Source: Kocuria sp. TGY1127_2
GTDB lineage: Bacteria; Actinomycetota; Actinomycetes; Actinomycetales; Micrococcaceae
NCBI RefSeq assembly: GCF_013394385.1
Contig: NZ_AP022834.1
Location: forward strand, 1,240,001 to 1,304,000
Length of the DNA stretch: 64,000 bases
Reading direction: 5' to 3'
Positions 26,146 to 36,645 of the stretch are shown piece after piece. The notes under the pieces are model-generated. The model was not told the DNA's origin, did no database searches, and saw only the letters and a list, made by a program, of their open reading frames with translations. The translations under genes were made by a program, and so were the position numbers. Each line of letters begins with the position of its first letter. Position 1 is the first letter of the stretch.

Positions 26146-28949
26146 GGTTTCCTCACTTTTCCCCCGGAGAGCACCGAAGATGCCCACGTGGCCAAGCGTG
26201 GCCGGTCGATCTTGGAGTTATGTCGAATATCCGTCGGATGTTCGCGAACCTGAAGGACAGCGGCGACACGAACGCCGGTAGCGGACTCCACTGAGGCTCG
26301 GACCGCGCGTGCCAATGCACGGGGAGCCGGGCCGTCCTTGACCGCCCGAGATCCTCCCCGCGCCGCCGTGGATTCTCTCTCGACCACGACCACCGGAACC
26401 TGAGCCCCCCACGGCCCGACTCCGACGACGGCGGCGCGACGCACGCCCGAAATCTTTTCGGCCGCCGTCTCTCCCGCAACCGGCGTCAAGAGTCCTTCCT
26501 CCGTTGACAGAAGGTGAGTGAGACGCCCTTCGACCCAGAGGCGCCCGCTCGCGTCGAAATGCCCGACGTCGCCGGTCCGGTGCCAGCCGGGAATGGTGTC
26601 CGACGCCCGTTCGGTCCACCACAAGCGATCGTAGTGGTCTTTGGCGTGGGGAGCCGCGGCAATGATTTCGCCGGTAACGTTCTGAACGTGTGTGGGTTCG
26701 CCGGTCGCGTTGCCCTGTTCATCGAGTGGAACGACTTGTACGCGTGCGCCGTATACCGGGGTCCCGACGCAAACACCGGATCCCGCGCCTTCGACGCCAT
26801 CTTCCGGATCCGAGTCCTTCTCGGCCTCGCGAATCTGGTCCAAGTTGATATCAGTCAGCGGCAGGCACTCGGTCATGCCGTACGGGGTATGCAGCTTGGC
26901 ATTGGGGCAGATTTCCGCCATGGACTCGAGCAGCGGCATCGTAATCGGCGCCCCGGCCGAGAGCAGGCGACCCACTCGCCGCATGGCCTCGCGCTCGTCC
27001 TCGCTCATGTCCTCCCGCGTCTCCACGACGTTCATGAGTGCAGCGGGGCTCGCGAAAACCACGGTGGCTTCGATCGCTTCGACCGCCTGAGCCAGAGCCT
27101 TGGCCGTCAACGTCTTGGGCTGGGTCACATCCATATCGGGCGTGACAGATGTTGCGCCCAGGGCAGGTCCGAGGAGTGCGAACGGAGCAAAGCCGGCAAC
27201 GAGGCCTGCCCCTTCGGAGAGACTGTACGTGTTCTGGATGGCGTCTCGCATCGACGACAGCTGCCGGTGGGTATAGGCGACGCCCTTGGCCGGTCCGGTC
27301 GAGCCCGACGTGTAGAGAATTGCCGCAACGTTGTCCGGCTGGGGTGCATTCCACGGCGTCGTGGGCTGAGGCTCACGGACAAAGTGAGAATCGATACCCG
27401 CCTCGGCGCCGAGCAGCCTGAGGGTTGATGAATGAGCCGTCCCTGCCAGAACGCGGCGACCGGGCCACCCAGCGGCCTTGGCCGCAAGCATCGCCTGGGG
27501 GATGCCCACCAGGAACTCCGGGGAAGCACCGCGCAACGCGCGGGTTAGCCCCTTCATCCCGAGGCCGGTGTCCGCGACGACGATGACTGCACCGATTTTC
27601 AGGCACGCGTAGATCAGCGTCGTGAGCCGGGAGCCAGGCGGAACCATGAGGTTGACGCGGGTTCCGGCTTGAACCCCGAGGTCCCGGAGCACTTCCGCCG
27701 TGTGGTCGACCTTCTCGGCGAGTTCACGCCAGGACAATTGCCTTCGTATCGTTGCCAACGGAGCCGTGGCATGTTTGCCCGTGGCTTTGGGTCTCGCTCC
27801 ATGGTTGACGGGACCCATGTCCACGACGGCAGGAGAGTCGTCGGCGCGCCTTTCGTCCAACTCGGAAATCATGGGCCTGTAGTCCAGGGCCAGGGGAGAG
27901 GACTTGCGGTCCTTCTCTCGGACGACCCGATGGCGTTCGACCACTTTGGGGGACCCCAGCAAGGCTTCGTCGAGCCAAGTGAACAGGACGGAAGCAATGT
28001 CCTCGTCCTCCGCGACCAGGTGACCGGCTTTGTCGAAGCGATGCAATGTTGCCTCGGGGTTCCGGGAAAGGATGTCGTCCAGGTAGCGCTGTTTGAACAC
28101 GGGATCGGCGGGACCCCACAGCACAAGGCAAGGAAGGTCGTCATCGGCTACGGCACGGGCGATTCGTTGCATCTCCGGGTAGGCGCGATGTTGCGGGTCC
28201 ATCGGAATGTCCGCGACAAAGTTTCGAATACCGTTGCGGTCCTTGGTCGACTGATACGGGGACCGGTACGCCTTCTTGGTCTCTGGATCCCATTCGCCGC
28301 GGTGCAGTGAGAGAGTCACGTCCAAGAAAGCGGTTGTGGACTGGGTGCCCCGGCTGTGTACGGCCGGATGCAGTGCGAGGCGCAGTGCGCCGGGGATCTT
28401 TTCGCCCTCTGCGTGGTAGAGGGCCGTGTTGGTGAAAATCCGGCCCCGATGCAGCTCCGGATGCTCGACGCCCCAGCCTTGGGAAATAAGGCCGCCCCAA
28501 TCGTGGCTCAGCGTCACGACACCTTCGGGACCTGGGTTCTCGTCGATGCCCAAGGCCTGGGTGAAGTCGCCCAGGTCCCGTATCCGGTCTTGAAGACTTC
28601 GTTCCGTCCCGGTCCTCTCCGAGTAGCCCATGTCCAGGTGGTCGATCGCGACAACACGCCACGGGCGACTGCCGGCGTCGGAGCCGGCCGCGACGACGTC
28701 GCGCCAAAGATAGGACCAGGTCGGATTCCCGTGGACGCAGAGCACCGTGCCTACAGGTTCGAGGCCGGCCCGTTCGAGTTCGGGAGCGTTGTCGAGGAAG
28801 TGCCAGGTCCGGTACGTTCCCGGATCCACGGCAGCGCTCGACTTGACACGCAACGTCCTGCTCGCGTGCCTGGCCACTCCGGGCCAGCGCTTCAAAGGGA
28901 TCGGCCCGGGCTGTGGCGTGGGGCGAGATGTCCGATTCGCGGCGGCCAT
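26142..28949 (-). CDS. oleBC: OleBC fusion: beta-lactone decarboxylase plus beta-lactone synthetase
   Basis: The 935-residue protein joins two enzymes. Residues 20-335 are OleB, an alpha/beta hydrolase like haloalkane dehalogenase, with HGNPTW (73-78), the nucleophile D150 (SHDWGG), acid D282 and base H310. Residues 360-935 are OleC of the AMP-forming superfamily, with YTSGSTGPAKG (546-556), a later TPYGMTE and a final lysine region. By known pathway OleC closes the beta-hydroxy acid to a beta-lactone and OleB releases CO2 to give a cis-olefin. The fusion is reported in actinobacterial producers such as Micrococcus luteus. It starts 28 bases after oleA. Confidence 0.93.
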   Translation of the reverse strand: MAAANRTSRPTPQPGPIPLKRWPGVARHASRTLRVKSSAAVDPGTYRTWHFLDNAPELERAGLEPVGTVLCVHGNPTWSYLWRDVVAAGSDAGSRPWRVVAIDHLDMGYSERTGTERSLQDRIRDLGDFTQALGIDENPGPEGVVTLSHDWGGLISQGWGVEHPELHRGRIFTNTALYHAEGEKIPGALRLALHPAVHSRGTQSTTAFLDVTLSLHRGEWDPETKKAYRSPYQSTKDRNGIRNFVADIPMDPQHRAYPEMQRIARAVADDDLPCLVLWGPADPVFKQRYLDDILSRNPEATLHRFDKAGHLVAEDEDIASVLFTWLDEALLGSPKVVERHRVVREKDRKSSPLALDYRPMISELDERRADDSPAVVDMGPVNHGARPKATGKHATAPLATIRRQLSWRELAEKVDHTAEVLRDLGVQAGTRVNLMVPPGSRLTTLIYACLKIGAVIVVADTGLGMKGLTRALRGASPEFLVGIPQAMLAAKAAGWPGRRVLAGTAHSSTLRLLGAEAGIDSHFVREPQPTTPWNAPQPDNVAAILYTSGSTGPAKGVAYTHRQLSSMRDAIQNTYSLSEGAGLVAGFAPFALLGPALGATSVTPDMDVTQPKTLTAKALAQAVEAIEATVVFASPAALMNVVETREDMSEDEREAMRRVGRLLSAGAPITMPLLESMAEICPNAKLHTPYGMTECLPLTDINLDQIREAEKDSDPEDGVEGAGSGVCVGTPVYGARVQVVPLDEQGNATGEPTHVQNVTGEIIAAAPHAKDHYDRLWWTERASDTIPGWHRTGDVGHFDASGRLWVEGRLTHLLSTEEGLLTPVAGETAAEKISGVRRAAVVGVGPWGAQVPVVVVERESTAARGGSRAVKDGPAPRALARAVRASVESATGVRVAAVLQVREHPTDIRHNSKIDRPRLATWASSVLSGGKVRKP

Positions 28950-28977
28950 GAGTACCTCTTCTGTGCGTTGGCGGTTG

Positions 28978-30009
28978 CTACCAGGCGATTTCCATGAGGG
29001 CGGTGTTCAATCCGGACCCGACGCCCATGCAGAGGACGCGTTGGCCAGGCTTCAAACGTTCGGCCTCGAGGGCCAGGGTCATCGGCAGTGCTGCTGCCGC
29101 TACATTGCCCCAGTAGGGGAACGTCACAGGGATGCGGTCACGATCGATACCGACGGCGTCAATGATGGCGTTCGTATGGGACGTCGAGATCTGGTGGGTG
29201 ATGTAGGAATCCATGTCGTTCCAGTCCCAGCCGTCTTCGTGGGCGCGGTCCCAGGCATCGGTCACGAGCTCCAGACCGTATTTGAGAAGCCCTGTGGCGT
29301 CCGTGCTCATGCCTTGTCCGGCCTCGCCGCCTATGCACAAGTCCTTGTGCTCGGTACCTGCGCGCGAGATGGACCCAAGGATCTGGTGTCCTTCCGGGTG
29401 ACGGTCCGCCCGTCCTACAACGGCAGCCGCGGCACCCGAACCGAGGGTCAGGGTCGCGAACTGAGCCAAAACGTCGTCGCGCGTCGAATCGGCACGATTG
29501 AGCATATTCAGGGCCGTCTCGTGCCACGGCGAAGGGTCCTCACCGCACACAATCAACGCGTATTCTATGGCTCCTGCGTCGATCATCGAGGAGGCAACGG
29601 TGAGACCGTTGACGAAGCCGAGGCACGCGTTGGTCATGTCGAAATTCAGCGCATGCCGGGGGAGACCGATCTCGTGGTGAATTCCGACAGCCACGGCCGG
29701 CTCGAAATTGTCGCGAGTCACCGAAGTATTGACGAAGAGACCGATTTGTTCCGGTTTGATTCCGGCCTCTTCCAGGGCTGCGCGTCCGGCTTGTGCCGCG
29801 CCGTGTTCGAACGAGCTGTCTGCCGACCACGAACGGCGTTCGCTGATGCCTGCAAGGCGTTCGAGGAGACCCTTGGGCATTTTGAGGCGTTTGTACGTTC
29901 CTGCCAGCTGCTCGTCGAAATATGAGGAGGGCAGAACCTCTTCGGCCTCCACCTTGGTCACTGAAAGAAGTGCTGAATTACGGTGGTGGATAGACGAGTT
30001 AGCGGTCAA
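28978..30009 (-). CDS. oleA: OleA, acyl-CoA head-to-head condensing enzyme
   Basis: The 343-residue thiolase-superfamily protein is related to FabH and condenses two fatty acyl-CoA chains to a beta-keto acid. Catalytic residues are visible: C129 (NACLGF), H272 (THQIS), N302 (GNVAAA), and E103 in NFEPA, the glutamate that activates the second chain in OleA. Start ATG 30009 leads the oleA-oleBC-oleD unit. It is divergent from smc with 258 bases between. The products would be long internal alkenes, found in membranes of some Micrococcaceae. Confidence 0.92.
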   Translation of the reverse strand: MTANSSIHHRNSALLSVTKVEAEEVLPSSYFDEQLAGTYKRLKMPKGLLERLAGISERRSWSADSSFEHGAAQAGRAALEEAGIKPEQIGLFVNTSVTRDNFEPAVAVGIHHEIGLPRHALNFDMTNACLGFVNGLTVASSMIDAGAIEYALIVCGEDPSPWHETALNMLNRADSTRDDVLAQFATLTLGSGAAAAVVGRADRHPEGHQILGSISRAGTEHKDLCIGGEAGQGMSTDATGLLKYGLELVTDAWDRAHEDGWDWNDMDSYITHQISTSHTNAIIDAVGIDRDRIPVTFPYWGNVAAAALPMTLALEAERLKPGQRVLCMGVGSGLNTALMEIAW

Positions 30010-30267
30010 TTAAACGAGCCTTTATCCGGAAGTGAACGGGTCTGATTTGAGAACTACGTGAGTGGCACTCGAGGTACTACTCTACAACCAGCTTTGCGGA
30101 TGACTGGCGATTTCACCCTTGACATAAATCTCCTCCGTCTGTTTGGACCCTCGGCGCCATTCCAGCGGCAGCCCTGAATCTCGCGATAGAGTGGGCGGTC
30201 GTGGCCGGGATATGCGGTCGGCCCAGGTCGAGGCAGAGAAGAACAGACCGGAAGGAAAAGAGGCGGC

Positions 30268-33200
30268 GTGCACCTCAAGACGTTGACGGTCAAGGGATTC
30301 AAATCTTTCGCATCAGCAACTTCCTTCGAATTCGAGCCCGGCGTCACCGCGGTCGTCGGACCGAACGGTTCGGGGAAATCGAATGTCGTGGACGCCCTGT
30401 CCTGGGTTATGGGGGAACAGGGTGCGAAGTCGTTGCGCGGCGGAAAAATGGAAGATGTGATCTTCGCTGGTACCTCCGGTCGGGCCCCGCTCGGTCGCGC
30501 CCATGTCTCTCTGACAATCGACAACGCCGATGGCGCTCTGCCCATTGAGTATTCCGAAGTCACGATCTCGCGGACGCTGTTCCGCACCGGTGGCTCCGAG
30601 TACGCGATCAACGGGAACTCATGTCGCCTTCTCGATATCCAGGAGCTGCTCTCGGACTCGGGTCTGGGCAGGGAAATGCACGTTATCGTGGGGCAAGGCC
30701 AGCTTGACCGCATTCTTCACGCGACCCCGGAAGAACGGCGAGGTTTCATCGAAGAAGCCTCAGGCGTTCTCAAACACCGGCGCCGCAAGGAGAAGACTCT
30801 TCGCAAACTCGCGTCCATGGAAACGAACGTTTCCCGTCTCGAAGATCTGACGGGTGAAATAGGGCGTCAACTGACTCCGCTGGGACGGCAAGCCAAGGTC
30901 GCGCGACGAGCGCAGAGGATCCAGCACGATGTCCGTGATGCGAGGGCCCGTATCTATGCGGACGACTGGGTTCAGGCCTCCACCGCGCTCGACACGGACG
31001 CGGATGAGCTCCAGAAGGTCCGGGAGCAGCTCAAGGCCCGGGAGTCTGCGCACGAGCAGGTGTCTCGGAGGATCGCCGAATTGGAGGCGGAAGCTTCGCG
31101 GGTGAGTCCAGAGGTTACGCGCGCGCGAGATACCTGGTACGCATTGTCCCAGCTCCGGGAGCGTTTCGAGTCTTTGACCCAACTCGCGCAGGAGCGGTTG
31201 AGAACCCAATCGACGCCCGTGGGACGTGCGCATCTTCGCGACCCCGAGCGGCTCCAAGAGAACGCGGATCGGATCGCCTCCGACCTTGAGGCAGCGGATG
31301 CAGCCCTGGTCGAAGCGCGCGCGAGGCATGAAGAATACGGAAAACTTCGTCTGGACCGGGAAGAGGAAGCCCGAACCGCAGAAGAGCACCATGCGAACCT
31401 TCTCGCCGCGGCCGCCGAGCAACGCGAGAACATCGCTTCGCTTCGGGGCAAAATGGCCACGGCGAGATCTGAACACGAGACGCTGACCGCTCGGCGCGAG
31501 GAACAGGAACGCGAAGTCGAGGCGATTCGTCAGCGTCTCGAGGATTACCGCGTCGAATTGGAGCGACAAACCGAAGTTTCCGGGCCGACTGAGGAAGATA
31601 CCTCGACTGCCTCGGAAGCATCGGATGCCGCCCACGCTGCCACCGAAAGGAGCCAAACGGCCCTGGATGCCGCGGCGACGGAACTGAATTCGGTCCGTCG
31701 CGAGCACGACGCCGCCCGGGCTCGTGTAGAGGCCCTGAAAGAATCCATGCCGGCCGCGGACGCTACGGAGGCGATCCTCGAAAGGTTCCGTGAACAGACC
31801 TCGCGAGTTCGCGAGCAGCTTGCGGTGGACCACGAATCCGCGGCGGCCGTATCGACCGCATTGGGACCGGTTGCTGATGGGCTCGCCCTCTCGGAAACAG
31901 AGGATTTCGGGACCATCTTGGATGAAGCGCGCGCTGCCGGCCTCGGCGTCCTGAGCCTGATGCTGGGCCCAACCAGCCAGGTGGGGGACGTTGGGACAAA
32001 AGGTCATGAGGCATTCGGGGAATACCTCGGGGCGCTGAAGTCCGATGGTGTCGTCGACGTGACCTGGGCGCCTCAGGCCATTGCCGGAGGGCGACTCGCG
32101 GACGAGGCACGCTCACTCTTGCGTCGGTGCGCGCTTGTCCCCGACGCGAGGTCAGCCGCACAGCTGCGTGAGCGGTTCATCGATGATGCGGAGCATGGTG
32201 TCGTTCTCCCTGAAGCCTGGCGGATAGTCGCTTCGGACGGAACCGTGGTCGAGGAACAGCAAGTTCGCGGGGGAAGCGCCGAGGGCGCATCAGGGCTCGA
32301 GATCTTCGCGCGGATCGAAGCGGCACAGGCACGTGTCGACGAGCTCGGCCGCGTCTATGCGTCGGCCGAGAGGGCACACCGTGAAGCCTCCGAAGAACAC
32401 CGTCGAGTTCGCGATGAGGCACGCGCCGCTCGCGAAGAATTCGCGCGCATCAGCCGCGAGTCCACCGCGAGCGCTGCCGCTTTGTCGAGGGCGAGGACCT
32501 TGGTCTCCTCGACGGAAGAGGAAGTCGAACAGGCGCTTCGCCGGTTGGATGAGCTCAAAGCAAGGGAACCGGAGGTCGCCGACCGGCTCAAACAGGCCGT
32601 GGGCGCTGTCTCGGCCGCATTGGAACTTCAGGACCACGATGGGGGTCAGGCCCTGGAACGGGCCGAGAAAATGCGCAATGAGGCTGCGGACGAGGCCAAA
32701 GCAGCGAGATCACGGGAGACCGAGGCCCTACTCGGCCTGCGTGGTGCTCAGGGACAGATTGACCAGTTGAAGCAGAGGTACGACGCCGCGTTGCGCTCGG
32801 TGGCTTCCGAACGCGCCGCACACGCCGAAGTCGAACGGCAGGAGAAACAGAGGAAGGCAAAATACGCCGCGACGAGCCTGGTGCTGGCGATGATCGGCAC
32901 CGTGAGGGAACGCATTGAAGCTTCCCTGAATGTCGCCCAGGATGAGCGTGAACGAGTCCAGACGCGTCGGGCCGGCATCGAGTCTCGCCTGGCCGAAGGG
33001 CGCGAAGAAGAGAAGAAGATCCGCGACGAGTTGGATTCGACGCGTTCCAAGGCGCACTCGGGAGAACTCGAGCGAGCGACTCGGGAGGCCAAACTCGAAT
33101 CTCTCAGAGAGACGATTCTCGAAGAGCTGAGCCTCACGGCGGAAACGCTCGTCTCGGATTACGGGCCGCACCTTCCGATTCCCGTGCTCGACGACGCCGG

Positions 33201-33882
33201 CGAGGTAGAGGGGGAGGAACCCTTTGTCCGAGAAGTTCAGGAAAAGCGTCTGGCCAAGGCTCGTAAAGACCTCAAAGCGCTGGGCAAGGTCAACCCTCTG
33301 GCGCTCGAGGAATTCGCGGCCTTGGAGGAACGCCACACGTACTTGGTGCAGCAGCTCGAGGACCTCAAAGCCTCGCGCTCGGACCTCGAAGAGATCATTC
33401 GTGACGTGGACGATCATGTCAGGCAGGTTTTCACCCAGGCCTTCCACGACACTCAGGAGCAATTCGTCCGGGTCTTCTCAACGCTTTTCCCGGGTGGCGA
33501 GGGAAAACTAGTCCTGACCGATCCGAGCGACATGTTGACGACGGGCATCGAGGTTCACGCCAAGCCGGCCGGCAAAAAGGTCAAAAGGTTGTCTCTGCTC
33601 TCGGGCGGCGAGCGCTCGTTGACAGCAATAGCGATGTTGGTTGCGATCTTCAAGGCTCGGCCGTCGCCGTTCTACGTGATGGATGAGGTCGAAGCGGCAC
33701 TGGACGATCGTAATCTCGGGCGGCTTCTGACGATCCTCAAAGAGCTGCAGGTTAGTTCGCAGCTGATCATCATTACACACCAGAAACGAACTATGGAGAT
33801 CGCCGACGCCCTGTACGGCGTCTCGATGCGCGGCGACGGCATCACCCAGGTGATTTCGCAAAAACTCGCCGACTTGCGGTGA
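30268..33882 (+). CDS. smc: Chromosome segregation protein SMC
   Basis: The 1204-residue condensin core has Walker A GPNGSGKSN near 32-40, long coiled coils rich in Glu/Arg/Ala, a globular hinge at about 520-680, and the C-terminal head with LLSGGERSLTAIA and FYVMDEVEAALDD (signature and Walker B). It folds into an antiparallel dimer that organises the chromosome with ScpA/ScpB. GTG start at 30268 with GGAAAAGAGG in front. In many actinobacteria it follows mutM; here the ole genes and a mutM remnant lie upstream. Confidence 0.96.
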   Translation: MHLKTLTVKGFKSFASATSFEFEPGVTAVVGPNGSGKSNVVDALSWVMGEQGAKSLRGGKMEDVIFAGTSGRAPLGRAHVSLTIDNADGALPIEYSEVTISRTLFRTGGSEYAINGNSCRLLDIQELLSDSGLGREMHVIVGQGQLDRILHATPEERRGFIEEASGVLKHRRRKEKTLRKLASMETNVSRLEDLTGEIGRQLTPLGRQAKVARRAQRIQHDVRDARARIYADDWVQASTALDTDADELQKVREQLKARESAHEQVSRRIAELEAEASRVSPEVTRARDTWYALSQLRERFESLTQLAQERLRTQSTPVGRAHLRDPERLQENADRIASDLEAADAALVEARARHEEYGKLRLDREEEARTAEEHHANLLAAAAEQRENIASLRGKMATARSEHETLTARREEQEREVEAIRQRLEDYRVELERQTEVSGPTEEDTSTASEASDAAHAATERSQTALDAAATELNSVRREHDAARARVEALKESMPAADATEAILERFREQTSRVREQLAVDHESAAAVSTALGPVADGLALSETEDFGTILDEARAAGLGVLSLMLGPTSQVGDVGTKGHEAFGEYLGALKSDGVVDVTWAPQAIAGGRLADEARSLLRRCALVPDARSAAQLRERFIDDAEHGVVLPEAWRIVASDGTVVEEQQVRGGSAEGASGLEIFARIEAAQARVDELGRVYASAERAHREASEEHRRVRDEARAAREEFARISRESTASAAALSRARTLVSSTEEEVEQALRRLDELKAREPEVADRLKQAVGAVSAALELQDHDGGQALERAEKMRNEAADEAKAARSRETEALLGLRGAQGQIDQLKQRYDAALRSVASERAAHAEVERQEKQRKAKYAATSLVLAMIGTVRERIEASLNVAQDERERVQTRRAGIESRLAEGREEEKKIRDELDSTRSKAHSGELERATREAKLESLRETILEELSLTAETLVSDYGPHLPIPVLDDAGEVEGEEPFVREVQEKRLAKARKDLKALGKVNPLALEEFAALEERHTYLVQQLEDLKASRSDLEEIIRDVDDHVRQVFTQAFHDTQEQFVRVFSTLFPGGEGKLVLTDPSDMLTTGIEVHAKPAGKKVKRLSLLSGGERSLTAIAMLVAIFKARPSPFYVMDEVEAALDDRNLGRLLTILKELQVSSQLIIITHQKRTMEIADALYGVSMRGDGITQVISQKLADLR

Positions 33883-33906
33883 TCGTCGCCGAGTGGGGTG
33901 CGGTCC

Positions 33907-35202
33907 TCAACCGGATTGCGGGAATGACGTGCGCGGGGTCAGGAAGAAGACGAGCGCCGCGATTCCGAGAAGTGCGCCGGAGATTCCGAAAGCCGGGCCG
34001 AAGCCTACTCGGTCAACGACGGCGCCGAGAATCACGGGCGCGATGATCTGCCCCACGTCGGCACACGCCTGATATGCGGACATGACGTTTCCGCCCGACC
34101 GGCGCGATCCCACGACGTCGGTCAGGGTCGCTTGCATGGACGGGGTGTACAAGCCGGTGCTGAGCCCTGCCATGAGGCACAGGATCCAAAAGACCCACGG
34201 CCCCGGAGAAAGACCGACGATCCCGGTGAGAACCGCCGAGAAGGAAAGGCCGAGGATCAGCAGAGGCTTGCGTCCCCATCGGTCGGAGAGCCCGCCGAAA
34301 ATGATCTGGGCCAGCGCCGATCCTCCAGCGAAGATACCCAATGCGATACCGGCGATACTCGCCCCGGAGCCGAAGCCTTGGGCCGGCGCCCCCACCGAAG
34401 CCGCCAGCCCAGTGGCCAACAGAGGAATGATGGCGACTCGCGCACCGAGATTAGCCCAACCATGGGCGAAACTCGTGACGAGCAGTGAGCGATAGCTGCC
34501 GATGGATAGGGCTTCGGGGAATTTCATCGGCAGCAGGACGGAACCGGTATCCGTGGTGGCATCCGCGGGGCGTAGTTTCCACGCGGCGACCACGATGGCC
34601 AGAAGCAGCGCGAGGGCGTAGATGATGAAGGGCGCCCTGAGGCCCCACGTGGCGGTCAGGCTGCCGATGACGGGACCCATGATGCTTCCGAGCATGAACG
34701 AGGTCGCGTAGTATCCCGAGACCTTGGCTCGAATGGTTGGAGGAGCGAGACGCGCAATCAGACCCATCGCGGAGATGGAGAACATGACCGAACCGATGCC
34801 GCCAAGTCCTCTCAGGATCACCAACAGCGCATAGTTGGGCGCGAAAGCGGTGATGGCAGAGGACAACGCGACGACGGCTAGTCCTGTCAGATAGGTGCGG
34901 CGTTCACCGATGCGGGACATGATGGGTCCCGCGGCAGGTGCCCAGGCGACCCGCATGAGGGCGAAAGCCGACATGACGGCTCCGGCTGCCGCGGCCCCTA
35001 CACCGAATGATGTCGCAAATTGGGGCAGAACGGGAGCCACGACCCCGTATCCAGCGGCGATCACGAACGCGGCGACGACCAACACCTTCAGATCGGTCGG
35101 AACCGGAGGCCGAGGCAAAGACCGTCTGCCGCTTTCGCGGATGCTCTCGCCACCGGTGGGCCCATCAATATGGGGTTCGCTTTCGGGAGGTTCGGCAGTC
35201 AC
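33907..35202 (-). CDS. MFS transporter, DHA1-like
   Basis: The 431-residue membrane protein has a 40-residue polar start and about twelve segments, with motif A-like GPIMSRIGERRTYLTGL in the first half and GGLSDRWGRKPLLILG in the second. Substrate unknown. I chose GTG 35202 with AAGGTG in front; the open frame runs 61 codons further, but those codons are antisense to ftsY. It is convergent with smc (24 bases apart) and divergent from ftsY, so it is a single-gene insertion in the smc-ftsY pair. Confidence 0.8.
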   Translation of the reverse strand: MTAEPPESEPHIDGPTGGESIRESGRRSLPRPPVPTDLKVLVVAAFVIAAGYGVVAPVLPQFATSFGVGAAAAGAVMSAFALMRVAWAPAAGPIMSRIGERRTYLTGLAVVALSSAITAFAPNYALLVILRGLGGIGSVMFSISAMGLIARLAPPTIRAKVSGYYATSFMLGSIMGPVIGSLTATWGLRAPFIIYALALLLAIVVAAWKLRPADATTDTGSVLLPMKFPEALSIGSYRSLLVTSFAHGWANLGARVAIIPLLATGLAASVGAPAQGFGSGASIAGIALGIFAGGSALAQIIFGGLSDRWGRKPLLILGLSFSAVLTGIVGLSPGPWVFWILCLMAGLSTGLYTPSMQATLTDVVGSRRSGGNVMSAYQACADVGQIIAPVILGAVVDRVGFGPAFGISGALLGIAALVFFLTPRTSFPQSG

Positions 35203-35296
35203 GGAAAGCACCTTACCCGTAGCGGAATCTCCGGGCGAACGGGGAAGCGTCCACAAGCCGCTGCCTGGATGCGGCGGCATGTGGCAAGCTGGAAAC

Positions 35297-36400
<1,104 letters not shown>

Positions 36401-36432
36401 AACACAGCCACGTCACTGTATGACGGTGCGAC

Positions 36433-36476
36433 GGCCCGGCAGATCCGCAGACGTGCGGCATCGGCCGGGCCTTTCG
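36433..36476 (+). terminator. Terminator after ftsY
   Basis: GGCCCGGC (36433-36440) pairs with GCCGGGCC (36464-36471), with an inner CCGCA/TGCGG stem, followed by TTTCG. Confidence 0.7.
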
Positions 36477-36645
36477 TTCATCTGCCCGAAACACGATGAA
36501 ATGAGCTGGCAACGTTCGGAACCCTGCCGTTACACCCTCGAAACTCGGCGTGAAGGAACCCGAAACACAGCGAGTGGAAACTGATTTTTGTACCAATCAG
36601 CCGAGGATCCGCATCCTGGATCCCACTCGCGAAAGGGAAACGGCC

